DNA of 57,598 nt from Bacteroidetes bacterium 4572_112. Its GTDB lineage: Bacteria; Bacteroidota; Bacteroidia; Bacteroidales; UBA1556. The notes beneath the pieces were generated by a model. It ran no database searches. It was not told the origin of the DNA and saw only the letters and a list, made by a program, of their open reading frames with translations. A program made the translations under genes and the position numbers. Position 1 is the first letter of the stretch, and the number at the start of each line of letters is the position of its first letter. Location: the NCBI GenBank assembly GCA_002254285.1, contig NIUZ01000002.1, forward strand, positions 1 through 57,598, given 5' to 3'. Positions 36,199 to 44,766 of this stretch are shown piece after piece.

Positions 36199-37083
36199 TT
36201 AAGACCTGTTTTTTCTAAATTCCGAAATAAACAATCCCCCAACAACCAATGCTATTCCAAAATATTTGATAGTTTCAAGTTTTTCACTGAAAACGAAGAA
36301 TGATATTACGATAGTAAAGATTGGTATAAGATTGCTAAAAAGCCCGATTTGTGATACTCGGAAATGCTTAAAAGCATATGTATAAAGTAAGAAAGCTCCA
36401 TTGGAAGCCATTATTCCCAGTAGAACGATATACTGAAAATCAGAGTTGAAGCCAATTTCTTTAAATGCTTGAAAATCGAAAAACAAAAACAGTGGAAAGA
36501 AAACTATACTAGCAATAATATTCTGCCATATTACAATAGTAAATGCATTATACTTATAGGTAATTCGCTTTACCACAACAGTATAACCCAGTGCGGCAAA
36601 TACTGCTACAAAAAGGAAAACAAAACCCTTAATATCTCCTGCAATGCTTAAATCCTTATTTAGCATTACAAATAGTACTCCCAAAAAACTTATAAAAACT
36701 CCGATAAGATTATTACGTCTAATCCTTTCTTTGAAGAAAATAAATCCTAGAAAAGGCATAAAAAGTGGAATTGTGGAAATTATTATTGCTGCCGTACTTG
36801 CCGTAACATATTGTAGCCCAAAATTCTCGCCAATGAAATACAGAAAGGGCTCAAAGAAAGAAAGTAAAAGCAAGATTTTATAGTCACTTTTATCTATTTT
36901 TTGAAGTAGACCAAATGCTTTGGAAACTATAAAAAGAGAAATTGCAGCAATAAATAGTCTGAAAAATAAAACCGTAAAAGGATTATATGACTCAAAGGCT
37001 AGCTTGCTCCAAACAAAGGAAACCGACCAAAGCATCATTGCTCCAACAATAGCGATATAACTATATTTTTTTTCTGAGGCCAT
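36199..37083 (-). CDS. EamA/DMT family transporter
   Basis: About 294 residues and ten predicted membrane helices in two EamA repeats (helices 1-5 from IAIVGAMMLWSVSFVWSKLA; helices 6-10 from GFVFLFVAVFAALGYTVVVK). The family exports amino acids, nucleotides or drugs, or moves sugars; no substrate clue here. A TTG at 37113 would extend the frame by 10 codons but would be at or before the transcription start predicted from TACTTTTG at 37121-37128, so ATG 37083 is preferred. Confidence 0.85.
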   Translation of the reverse strand: MASEKKYSYIAIVGAMMLWSVSFVWSKLAFESYNPFTVLFFRLFIAAISLFIVSKAFGLLQKIDKSDYKILLLLSFFEPFLYFIGENFGLQYVTASTAAIIISTIPLFMPFLGFIFFKERIRRNNLIGVFISFLGVLFVMLNKDLSIAGDIKGFVFLFVAVFAALGYTVVVKRITYKYNAFTIVIWQNIIASIVFFPLFLFFDFQAFKEIGFNSDFQYIVLLGIMASNGAFLLYTYAFKHFRVSQIGLFSNLIPIFTIVISFFVFSEKLETIKYFGIALVVGGLFISEFRKNRS

Positions 37084-37120
37084 TTCTATGCTCTTTGCCA
37101 AATTAATATTCAATAGTACG

Positions 37121-37128
37121 CAAAAGTA
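37121..37128 (-). promoter_or_regulatory. -7 element TACTTTTG of the DMT gene
   Basis: Exact TAnnTTTG on the minus strand, 37 bases upstream of ATG 37083. Confidence 0.5.
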
Positions 37129-37324
37129 AATTAAAATCAGTATTCCTAAGAACTAAATAATCAAACAATCTGTTATATAATAATTCAATTATTAAGGATT
37201 TAACAATTTTATGGGGTCGTAATTATTATAAGTGTTGATAATGAGAATATTGCAATAATTAACAAATATATACTAACGTGTTTTTTTACTCTTAAAAGTA
37301 TTGTAAAAATCATGATAACAAACA

Positions 37325-37355
37325 TTTGAACAAATGAATTAGATTACTATATTTG
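37325..37355 (+). promoter_or_regulatory. promoter TTTG-N19-TATATTTG for the isocitrate dehydrogenase gene
   Basis: TTTG at 37325-37328 and TATATTTG at 37348-37355, 19 bases apart, match the Bacteroidota promoter; 47 bases of leader precede the ATG at 37403. Confidence 0.7.
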
Positions 37356-37402
37356 AAAGCTAAAATTAATAGTATTGAAAATAGTAATAAATATATAACA
37401 TT

Positions 37403-38596
37403 ATGAGTAAAAGAACAATTGTAGCAATGCCTGGAGACGGTATTGGAAAAGTAGTATTAGACGAAACCATAAAGGTATTAAACGCTGCTGGTTTTGAAGC
37501 TGACTATGTTGAAGGCGATATAGGTTGGGAATTTTGGAGATCAGAAGGAAATCCATTACCACAGCGCACAATAGATTTGTTAGCAAAGCATAAAATTGCT
37601 CTTTTTGGCGCAATTACATCAAAGCCAAAGGATGAGGCTTTTGAAGAATTAGCTCCTGAGTTGAAAGAAAAAGGCTTGGTATATTCTAGCCCAATCGTAG
37701 GTTTACGTCAGCATTTTGGATTAGATATCTGTGCTCGTCCAACCAAGAGTTATAATGGTAACCCACTAAACTTTATCCGCCGTGGTGCTGATGGAGGTAT
37801 TGAAGAGCCTAATGTTGATGCGGTAATTTTCCGTCAAAATACCGAAGGTTTATACGGTGGCGTAGAGTGGACTGATCCAGAGAAGCAGGTTTATGATGCA
37901 TTTATGACTCACCCAAAGTTCAAGCAAAATTTCGGTAATGTGCCTAAAGATGAGGTAAGTATCTCTACTCGTATTTTCTCAAAAAATGCTACAGAAAGAA
38001 TTCTTCGTGCAGCTTTTGAGCATGCTAAAGAGTATAATTATCCATCGGTAACACTTTGTGAGAAGCCAAACGTAATTCGCGAAACTTCGGGAATGATGTA
38101 TAAGATGGCTCTTAAAATGCAGGCTGCTGATTATCCAAATATTGACCTTTGGAATACAAATATCGATGCACAAATGATGTGGTTGACAAAGAATCCTGAA
38201 AACTATGGAGTGATTGTAGCAGGAAATATGTTTGGCGATATTATTAGTGATGGTTTTGCTGGTCTTATTGGTGGACTTGGTTTTGCTTGCTCTGCTCAAA
38301 TGAGCTCTGAAGGTATAGCCGTATTTGAGCCTACACATGGTTCAGCACCTAAGTATGCTGATTTTGAAACAAGTATTGTTAATCCTATTGCTATGGTAGA
38401 ATCAGCATGTATGATGCTTGATTATATTGATGAGAAAGAAATTTCTGCAAAAATTCGTAAAGCAGTAGCTGACGTTATTAGTGAGGGCAAAGTTCGCACC
38501 TACGATATGATGAAAATGACTGGCCGTCCTGATGTAATCGAGAAAGGCGCCGCTAGTACTGTGGAAATGGCTGATGCTATTATTGCGAAACTGTAA
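37403..38596 (+). CDS. isocitrate/isopropylmalate dehydrogenase family protein, probable isocitrate dehydrogenase
   Basis: 397 residues of the beta-decarboxylating dehydrogenase family. Visible: MPGDGIGKVV, the substrate Arg cluster in RQHFGLDICARP and NFIRRGADG, FRQNTEGLYGGVEW with the catalytic Tyr, the metal Asp pair in NMFGDIISDGFAGLIGGLG, and EPTHGSAPKYA for NAD(P) binding. The family includes isocitrate, isopropylmalate and homoisocitrate enzymes; an aconitase three genes downstream makes isocitrate the best guess. Own promoter at 37325. Confidence 0.88.
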   Translation: MSKRTIVAMPGDGIGKVVLDETIKVLNAAGFEADYVEGDIGWEFWRSEGNPLPQRTIDLLAKHKIALFGAITSKPKDEAFEELAPELKEKGLVYSSPIVGLRQHFGLDICARPTKSYNGNPLNFIRRGADGGIEEPNVDAVIFRQNTEGLYGGVEWTDPEKQVYDAFMTHPKFKQNFGNVPKDEVSISTRIFSKNATERILRAAFEHAKEYNYPSVTLCEKPNVIRETSGMMYKMALKMQAADYPNIDLWNTNIDAQMMWLTKNPENYGVIVAGNMFGDIISDGFAGLIGGLGFACSAQMSSEGIAVFEPTHGSAPKYADFETSIVNPIAMVESACMMLDYIDEKEISAKIRKAVADVISEGKVRTYDMMKMTGRPDVIEKGAASTVEMADAIIAKL

Positions 38597-38621
38597 ACTG
38601 AATTAAGAGTTTTTTAGTAGG

Positions 38622-38703
38622 CAGTACTCAGTCTTCAGTCTATAGTGATTGAGTACTGTAGACTGCCAACTGAAGACTGAAGACTGAAAACTGCCAACTG
38701 AAG
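38622..38703. repeat. facing heptamer arrays: CAGTnnn (4 units) then ACTGnnn (7 units)
   Basis: CAGT/TAGT at 38622, 38629, 38636, 38643 and ACTG at 38655, 38662, 38669, 38676, 38683, 38690, 38697, every 7 bases. The right arm is the reverse complement of the left in its core, so the transcript could fold back. Same design at 49199-49299. Confidence 0.9.
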
Positions 38704-38734
38704 AATAACACTCTTAACTCATAAATCTTTTCTG

Positions 38735-39286
38735 ATGACAAACGACGTAAAAGCCCTTTGGGGCGAAGAAATAGGCTGGATAAAAGACGAAACCCTTCGT
38801 AAGCAAACTGCTGACGTATGGGAACTTGCGCTTGAGCGCTCGGTGCTTACAGCCGATGATTTGAATAAAATCCCTTTCACACTTTTGGTGGGTCCTGATC
38901 TAAAGGTTACTTTTATGGACCATAAGCGTAGCGTAGTGCATATTGCCCGTGATGCTGGTAATAAAATTAACGATATGTATCATGGTGAACTTACTTGCGA
39001 TATGGATGTACTTATTTCTGGTGCAATACTTTGCGATGTGGGTAAATTACTAGAATATGAGCTTGATGAAAATGGTAAGGCCATTCAAGGAAGCTATGGA
39101 AAATATGTGCGTCACCCATTTAGCGGTGTTAGCATTGCTGAGCAATGTGGTATTCCTGCTCCTGTAAGTCATATTATTGCTGCTCACGCTGGCGAAGGAA
39201 ATATGATAAAGCGTAGTACTGAGGCTTATGTGGTGCATCATGCCGACTTTATGACCTTTCTACCATTTAAAGAACGCCTTAAATAG
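38735..39286 (+). CDS. HD-domain protein with altered HD doublet
   Basis: 183 residues resembling the short HDc phosphohydrolases: HKRSVVHIARDAG, the metal-site region ISGAILCDVGKLLEYE, RHPFSGVSIAEQCGIP and HIIAAHAGEGN with a late conserved His, then VVHHADFMT. The canonical HD doublet reads CD (C instead of H), which would weaken the dinuclear site, though the flanking His residues are kept. Substrate unknown. It sits between isocitrate dehydrogenase and a PrsW protease. Confidence 0.75.
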   Translation: MTNDVKALWGEEIGWIKDETLRKQTADVWELALERSVLTADDLNKIPFTLLVGPDLKVTFMDHKRSVVHIARDAGNKINDMYHGELTCDMDVLISGAILCDVGKLLEYELDENGKAIQGSYGKYVRHPFSGVSIAEQCGIPAPVSHIIAAHAGEGNMIKRSTEAYVVHHADFMTFLPFKERLK

Positions 39287-39287
39287 T

Positions 39288-39407
39288 AGAAACAATTTAA
39301 TGTGCAATCTCTGCGTTGTCCTCGAAATGCAATTTAGTCATTTACTAAAGTAAACTCTTAAATTACATTCCTTCGTCAGCCTTGACCTTGCACATTAAAT
39401 TGCTTCT
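39288..39407. repeat. 120-base imperfect hairpin element
   Basis: The outer arms AGAAACAATTTAATGTGCAA (39288-39307) and TTGCACATTAAATTGCTTCT (39388-39407) are complementary at 19 of 20 positions. Inside, AATGCAATTTA...TTTACT pairs imperfectly with AGTAAA...TAAATTACATT, so the whole element can fold as one long stem. It lies in the 368-base gap before the PrsW gene. Confidence 0.8.
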
Positions 39408-39640
39408 TAAGTTAAAGGACTAGGACAAGGAAAAAGGGCTAGGAAAATTATATCATTTCTCCATTCTTTTTATCTTCATTGAACCTTAAATTACTTCTTA
39501 AGTTAAAGGACCAGGACTAAGGCTAGAAAAAAGGGTTAGGAAAAAGGATTCTATATTCGAACTCCTTTATCCCTGCCTACCGGCAGGCAGGCTCCCGATA
39601 ATTATCGGGATCCTCTATCCTCGTCCTCTATCCTTAATTT
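39395..39640. repeat. 31-base direct repeat, AGGACn/TCCTCTA word arrays and two hairpin modules
   Basis: A 31-base sequence beginning TAAATTRCTTCTTAAGTTAA occurs at about 39395 and 39488. Each copy is followed by purine words with AGG every 6-7 bases (39416, 39422, 39428, 39435, 39441; and 39507, 39513, 39520, 39532, 39538, 39545). Then follow the hairpin CCTGCCTACCGGCAGGCAGG (39572-39591), the perfect palindrome TCCCGATAATTATCGGGA (39593-39610) and CCT words at 39612, 39619, 39625, 39632. Confidence 0.75.
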
Positions 39641-39654
39641 AAACACTTAAAACA

Positions 39655-40311
39655 ATGCACTTAATAGCCGCCGCCATAGCACCCGTAGTGATAATTGCTC
39701 TCTATATTTATTATCGTGATAAGTATGATAAGGAGCCTTTTGCTATGCTTGCCAAAGCTCTTATTTTTGGTATGTTGACGGTTATTCCTGTTCTTATAAT
39801 GGAGTATTTCCTGATGGAATTCCTTCCTATATTTGACTTCTCCACACGATTATCAGCATTTTATAATGCTTTTGTGGTAGCGGCTTTTTCTGAGGAATTA
39901 TGGAAATTCATAGCTCTATTTTACCTTATTTGGAAGAGTAAGGAGTTTGATGAGCGCATTGATGGAATTGTATACGCAGTATTTGTAAGCCTTGGCTTTG
40001 CTGCGGTGGAGAACATAATGTATGTTATGGAAGGTGGTGCAAATGTGGCAGCAATGAGAGCGATTCTTGCTGTTCCTGCCCATGCGCTTTTTGGTGTTAC
40101 AATGGGTTATTATTACTCATTATCTAAATTCGCTACCGACAAGCCTACTCACAAAAGGTATTATGCTTATGCTATCATTTATCCGATAATATTCCACGGA
40201 GTTTATGATTTTATTCTGATGGCAGACGAGCCGATGGGAATGTTGGTTTTCATACCATTTATTATTTACCTTTGGAAATCGGGTTTTAAGAAAATTAAGG
40301 CCTTACAATAA
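39655..40311 (+). CDS. PrsW family intramembrane metalloprotease
   Basis: 218 residues with 7-8 membrane helices. The four PrsW motifs are visible: EELWKFIAL (EExxK-type, ~79), GFAAVENIMYV (~120), the His of VPAHALFGVTMG (~143) and HGVYDF near the C-terminus. PrsW was first described as a site-1 protease of anti-sigma factors in Bacillus; the target here is unknown. It starts well clear of the repeats upstream and ends 80 bases before the aconitase. Confidence 0.88.
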   Translation: MHLIAAAIAPVVIIALYIYYRDKYDKEPFAMLAKALIFGMLTVIPVLIMEYFLMEFLPIFDFSTRLSAFYNAFVVAAFSEELWKFIALFYLIWKSKEFDERIDGIVYAVFVSLGFAAVENIMYVMEGGANVAAMRAILAVPAHALFGVTMGYYYSLSKFATDKPTHKRYYAYAIIYPIIFHGVYDFILMADEPMGMLVFIPFIIYLWKSGFKKIKALQ

Positions 40312-40391
40312 TTGAAATTTAAGTCATGCTGAGTGATTTTTCCTTAGAAAAATTGTACCGAAGTATGACTACTATTAAAAACAAACACATA

Positions 40392-42197
40392 ATGACAATA
40401 ATAGAAAAAATAATTGCCAACCACGGCAAGAATGCTACGGTAAAACCTGGCGAAATTGCTGATGTGGAAATCGATGCAAGAGTTGCTCGTGACTTTGGCG
40501 GTGCTAATGTGGTTAAAAACCTTATAAATAATGGATTAACTATTAAAGATCCATCAAAAACATTCTTTACTTTTGATACCAACCCTGGTGGCTCAGATCA
40601 AAAATATGCTGCAAATCAGCATTACTGTCGAATGTTTGCCCGCGAGAATGAGATTGAAGTATTTGATATCGATACCGGAATTGGAACTCACCAAGCAATA
40701 GAGCGTGGTCTTGTGCAGCCTGGTGGAACTTTTGTAAGTACCGATTCTCATGCAAACATTACTGGTGCAATTGGTGCTTTTGGTCAGGGAATGGGCGATC
40801 AGGATATCGCTGCTGTTTGGGCCAAAGGTAATGCTTGGTTTAAAGTGCCAGAGTCGGTAAAACTTACTCTTAATGGTAAGCGTCCTGCAAATGTAGCTGC
40901 CAAAGATGTGGTTTTGAATCTTCTTAATATCTTCGGTGCCAATAAATTACTGGGTCAAGCTGTGGAAATTTATGGTGATGATGTAGAGAATTTTACTCTT
41001 GACGAAAGAATTACAATCTCATCTATGGCAACCGAAATGGGAGCTATAATCTTGCTTTTTACTCCTAACGAAACTATTCTTCGTGATTTGGAAAAGCTTA
41101 GTGGAAAGAAATCTGAAGGAATTTCTGCCGATGCTGATGCTGTTTATGCTGAGGAATATGATGTGGATATGAGCAAATTTGTACCAATGGTTGCAATGCC
41201 TGGTCATCCTCATAACGATACTACTTTGGAGAGTGTAAAGCGTACCAAAATTGATTCTGCTTTTATCGGAAGTTGCACCAACGGACGCATGGAAGATATG
41301 CGTATTACAGGCGAGATTTTAAAAGGACAAAAAGTGCCTCATGGCGTGGTATTAAAGATTGTACCTTCTACTGATGAGATTTGGCAACAATGTCTTGATG
41401 AGGGACTTATAAAAATATTTAAGGATGCCGGAGCATTGGTTTCCAATGCAGGTTGCGCAGGTTGTGCCGCTGGTCAAGTTGGGCAAAATGGCCCTGAGGA
41501 GATTACCATTTCAACAGGAAACCGTAACTTTAGAGGTAAGCAAGGCAAGGGCGAAGTGTATTTAGCATCGCCAGCAACAGTTGCTATGTCGGCAATTGCA
41601 GGATATATTACCGACGAGATGATTGAGAATGACGTGCCAGTAGAATTTGAGAATAAAGGGTTGAAGCTTAAGGCTACAGAAAAAACTGTGGAAAAAGGCG
41701 CTGAAAAACCACTTATTGTTGAAGGTCGTGCTTGGTTGATTATGGTTGACGATATCGATACAGATATGATTTTCCACAACAGATACCTAGCCATTACCGA
41801 CATTAACGAAATGGGACAATATGCATTTGATAATCTTGAAGGATTTGAGAATTATTCTAAGGAAACTCAAGATAATGACATCATTATCACGGGTAAGAAC
41901 TTTGGTGCAGGAAGCTCACGTCAGCAGGCGGTAGATTGCTTTAAGGCGCTTAAAAATTCATGTATTTTGGCAGAAAGCTATGGCTCAATTTACGAGCGTA
42001 ATGCTATAAATGCTGCAATGCCGATTCTTACTTACTCACCAGAAATGATTACTGAGCTTGAGCTTAAGGATAAAGATATTATCCGTGTAGATTTCATGAA
42101 AGGCGAGGTAACAAATAAAGCCAATGGCAAAATGTTTAAGATAAACCCTTTCTACGATGTGCAGAAAGAGATTTATTTGAATGATGGACTATTGTAA
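40392..42197 (+). CDS. aconitate hydratase, single-chain short (Aquifex-like/LeuCD-fusion) type
   Basis: 601 residues. A LeuC-like [4Fe-4S] domain with cluster cysteines C295 (GSCTNGR), C355 and C358 (NAGCAGCAAG), plus VSTDSHANITGAIGAF and GIGTHQAIERG, is joined to a LeuD-like swivel domain (~460-600, FGAGSSRQQAVDCFKAL). This compact architecture is that of the Aquifex-type aconitase / homoaconitase-like group rather than the ~750-residue AcnA. Start 40392 is chosen because the frame from 40326 adds an unrelated N-terminus. Together with the upstream dehydrogenase it would run citrate to 2-oxoglutarate. Confidence 0.88.
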   Translation: MTIIEKIIANHGKNATVKPGEIADVEIDARVARDFGGANVVKNLINNGLTIKDPSKTFFTFDTNPGGSDQKYAANQHYCRMFARENEIEVFDIDTGIGTHQAIERGLVQPGGTFVSTDSHANITGAIGAFGQGMGDQDIAAVWAKGNAWFKVPESVKLTLNGKRPANVAAKDVVLNLLNIFGANKLLGQAVEIYGDDVENFTLDERITISSMATEMGAIILLFTPNETILRDLEKLSGKKSEGISADADAVYAEEYDVDMSKFVPMVAMPGHPHNDTTLESVKRTKIDSAFIGSCTNGRMEDMRITGEILKGQKVPHGVVLKIVPSTDEIWQQCLDEGLIKIFKDAGALVSNAGCAGCAAGQVGQNGPEEITISTGNRNFRGKQGKGEVYLASPATVAMSAIAGYITDEMIENDVPVEFENKGLKLKATEKTVEKGAEKPLIVEGRAWLIMVDDIDTDMIFHNRYLAITDINEMGQYAFDNLEGFENYSKETQDNDIIITGKNFGAGSSRQQAVDCFKALKNSCILAESYGSIYERNAINAAMPILTYSPEMITELELKDKDIIRVDFMKGEVTNKANGKMFKINPFYDVQKEIYLNDGLL

Positions 42198-42211
42198 ATA
42201 GAACAAAATGT

Positions 42212-42258
42212 AATGGTCAAAGAGCTTGCTTATATTGCAGGTTTCTTTGACCATTTTT
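42212..42258 (+). terminator. terminator after aconitase
   Basis: AATGGTCAAAGA and TCTTTGACCATT form a 12-bp stem followed by T5. Confidence 0.8.
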
Positions 42259-42273
42259 CAAATTATTACAATT

Positions 42274-42792
42274 ATGATTTTAGATAATAAGAGTGTATCC
42301 ATTGATGATCTTCCAAAACTGAATTCGGAAGATTTTATACCCATTGAATCTAAATTCAGAACCTACCTATTATTACGAAATTCACTTTTCTTTATTATTC
42401 CTTTTATTGGGATAATTGCATTACATATATTTTCCGTCTTAGCTGATAATATATGGCTGCAATATACCTTATACTCAGTAGTTTTACTATTGTGGTTATA
42501 CAGTATAACTATTGTGATACTTGGTTTCTCACACAAAGCTTATATACTGCGTAATCACGATATTGTTTATAAAACTGGTTTTATTTTTCGAACAACAACG
42601 GTAATTCCCAAAAACCGTATTCAGCATTTGGAAATTAGGCAAGGTGTATTATTGAGAATTTTCAGTCTATCTAAACTTGTAATTTATACCGCAGGAGGTA
42701 ATGCTAGCGATCTTTCCATATCGGGCTTGAAACCAGATGTTGCCGAGAAAATTAAAGAAGAAATAAGTAGAAAAATAGCCACCAATGAGTAG
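42274..42792 (+). CDS. PH-domain membrane protein, YdbS-like
   Basis: 172 residues: two membrane helices (FFIIPFIGIIALHIF and YTLYSVVLLLWLYSI) then one bPH2 (YdbS/DUF304) pleckstrin-like domain (~90-165, NRIQHLEIRQGVLLR, LVIYTAGGNASDLSI). It overlaps the next gene by 8 bases. In Bacillus the YdbS-YdbT pair contributes to resistance to certain bacteriocins; the role here is unknown. The longer frame from 42226 crosses the aconitase terminator and is rejected. Confidence 0.85.
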   Translation: MILDNKSVSIDDLPKLNSEDFIPIESKFRTYLLLRNSLFFIIPFIGIIALHIFSVLADNIWLQYTLYSVVLLLWLYSITIVILGFSHKAYILRNHDIVYKTGFIFRTTTVIPKNRIQHLEIRQGVLLRIFSLSKLVIYTAGGNASDLSISGLKPDVAEKIKEEISRKIATNE

Positions 42793-44302
42793 CATAGATT
42801 GGACAAAAGAACAACGGCAAGCACCATTAGGCTTATTGCTTTTTGCAGCAAATACTCTTCGCAAAATACTTAAAGCAGCATGGCCTGTTTTATTGGTTCT
42901 TATTTTTAAAGAAAGCGAGAAATCAAAGGATGATCTTTATTTTTGGACAGCTATAATAGGAGCATTTTTTATTCTTGCCCACTCACTACTTTCATTTTGG
43001 TATTTTAGGTTTAGCATCGTTGACAATGAGTTTATTGCAAAAAAAGGCTATCTAAAAAAGATAAAATTAAGTGTTGATATTGATAGAATTCAGACAGTAA
43101 ATATTAAGCAGAATATTCTACAACAGATACTTGGATTGGTTAGCCTTGAGATAGATACGGCAGGAGCTAAAGATGCAGAGATTAAACTTATTGCCATAAA
43201 AAAAGAAGTTGCTGTTGAGCTTGAAAAGAAATTAGCTGAAAAATCAAATATCAAAAATACTGTAGAGTCATCAATTGATACCGATGCAAATAATACTGAT
43301 ACAACAGCTGCTAAATCAATTATTGAGCTTTCGATAGAGGACTTAGTAAAGGCTGCAATAAGCGAAAATCACTTAAAAAACCTTCTTATGATTTTCGGCC
43401 TTACTTATGGATTTTATTCCCAATTATCAAGGAGTTTTCAAGGCAGTATAGAAAAATATACGGAGCAAGGAATAAATACCATACAGAGTTTTAGTATTAA
43501 AACTATAGTGTTTATAGTCGTATTTATTTTGATTTTCGCGATGATAGTGTCTATAATTAAAACCATAGTAAAGTTCTATAATCTAAAACTTTGGGAAGCG
43601 AATAATAGTTTTTTACTGAACTTTGGATTATTCAATATTAAGAAAATAAATATTCCCATAAGTAAGATTCAAATTATAAAATGGGATAATAATCCAATAC
43701 GCAAAATGCTAGGGTTTAAAACATTATCCATAAAGCAAGCGTCCTCAGGTGCTCAAATGAAGAAAGACCAAAGAATATCAATTCCTGCTTGTAATAAAGA
43801 TCAACAAATAGCCATTGAGGAAAGCCTTTTTGGGAAATCAAAACCTATTTTCTCTGAAAAGATAAAAACACATCCCATATATTTTATTAAGATTTTCATA
43901 CTATTTAGCTTAATAATTCTATCGCTAGCTGCTTCTTTAATAATGTCAGAACCTATATTGTATAGTTATCAATCATTTATACTTATAGGTGTTTTAGAGT
44001 TATTACTTTTAGCATTGCTACTGCTTGAATACAAAAAACGTAGCTTCCGTATTGATGAAGATATTTTGGAGGTAAATAGTGGTCAAATTGGCGATAGTAT
44101 TCAGTTAATTCAGAATTATAAAATCCAGTCCATAGCCTATAAGCAGAGCATATTTATGAAAATGCGTGGCACAGCTACCATAAAGGTTTATACTGCAGCA
44201 GGCACTAATATCACTATCCCATATATAGCAGAAGATACCGCTGCTGAGCTAATGAACTTCCTACTTTATAAGATTGAGGGTAGTGAGGATAAATGGATGT
44301 AA
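42785..44302 (+). CDS. PH-domain membrane protein, YdbT-like
   Basis: 505 residues with three membrane-helix pairs, each followed by a bPH2 domain: DIDRIQTVNIKQNILQQILG (~100), KIQIIKWDNNPIRKMLGFK (~300) and YKIQSIAYKQSIFMKMRGTA (~445). A low-complexity linker (SSIDTDANNTDTTAAKS) separates the first two. The triple-bPH2 layout with an upstream single-bPH2 gene is the standard YdbS-YdbT arrangement. Ends at a 50-base terminator that recurs 850 bases downstream. Confidence 0.87.
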   Translation: MSSIDWTKEQRQAPLGLLLFAANTLRKILKAAWPVLLVLIFKESEKSKDDLYFWTAIIGAFFILAHSLLSFWYFRFSIVDNEFIAKKGYLKKIKLSVDIDRIQTVNIKQNILQQILGLVSLEIDTAGAKDAEIKLIAIKKEVAVELEKKLAEKSNIKNTVESSIDTDANNTDTTAAKSIIELSIEDLVKAAISENHLKNLLMIFGLTYGFYSQLSRSFQGSIEKYTEQGINTIQSFSIKTIVFIVVFILIFAMIVSIIKTIVKFYNLKLWEANNSFLLNFGLFNIKKINIPISKIQIIKWDNNPIRKMLGFKTLSIKQASSGAQMKKDQRISIPACNKDQQIAIEESLFGKSKPIFSEKIKTHPIYFIKIFILFSLIILSLAASLIMSEPILYSYQSFILIGVLELLLLALLLLEYKKRSFRIDEDILEVNSGQIGDSIQLIQNYKIQSIAYKQSIFMKMRGTATIKVYTAAGTNITIPYIAEDTAAELMNFLLYKIEGSEDKWM

Positions 44303-44308
44303 TATCCC

Positions 44309-44359
44309 CCAACAAAAAGCCCCAAGAAAATCAATTCAAGGGGCTTTTGATATTTTATA
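44309..44359 (+). terminator. terminator, first copy of a 50-base direct repeat flanking higBA
   Basis: AAAAGCCCC and GGGGCTTTT form a stem around a partly paired loop, followed by a T-containing tail. The same ~50 bases recur at 45161-45210 with about three substitutions and one indel. Confidence 0.8.
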
Positions 44360-44373
44360 GTTTTTGAAGTGTT

Positions 44374-44409
44374 CAAAGTTTCCTATCAAAGAAACTTTTG
44401 CTATCTTTG
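44374..44409 (+). promoter_or_regulatory. higBA promoter with inverted-repeat operator
   Basis: The inverted repeat CAAAGTTTC (44374-44382) / GAAACTTTTG (44391-44400) abuts the -7 box TATCTTTG (44402-44409), 13 bases before the toxin ATG. HigA-type antitoxins repress from such sites. Confidence 0.6.
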
Positions 44410-44422
44410 TAAAAATTTTGAT

Positions 44423-44764
44423 ATGGATAATAGATTTAAGGTTGAGATACTTGAAGGAGCTCTTGATTTTTTTGATGAGATTGAAAAGAAGGCTGTTAGT
44501 AAGATAATCTTTAATATTCGTAAATCTCAACAGATTATTGATAATGAGGTGTTCAAGAAACTTGATGGTGATATATGAGAATTTAGGACGTTGTTTAATA
44601 AGAAGAAATATAGATTATTAGCTTTTTGGGATAAAACTGGAAGAAAGGAAACTATAGTTGTTGGTACTAATGGCTTTATTAAGAAGACACAAAAGACACC
44701 TAAAAAGGAGATTAAAAAAGCAAAACAAATTAGAGTAGAGTATTTTAAAGATAAAACTCAATAG
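44423..44764 (+). pseudogene. higB: HigB/RelE-type toxin with Trp-to-TGA nonsense codon
   Basis: The frame encodes 113 residues if one TGA is read through: MDNRFKVEILEGALDFFDEI at the start, KKLDGDI then TGA (44576-44578) then EFRTLFNKKKYRLLAFWDK, GRKETIVVGTNGFIKKTQKT. This matches the RelE/HigB (phage gp49-like) mRNA interferases, where DIWEFR is the rule; TGG has become TGA. The 51-codon product lacks the catalytic C-terminal half, so the toxin should be dead unless the stop is suppressed. The next ATG (antitoxin) is 2 bases after its stop. Confidence 0.8.
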
Positions 44765-44766
44765 AT

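Noticed and set aside
40326..40391. Upstream start for aconitase
   Set aside because: The extra 22 residues do not resemble the family; MTIIEKIIANHGK is the usual start.
44576..44578. TGA read as tryptophan (alternative genetic code)
   Set aside because: TGA ends other intact genes, for example the ABC ATPase at 55247-55249, and all other Trp positions use TGG; one lesion is simpler.
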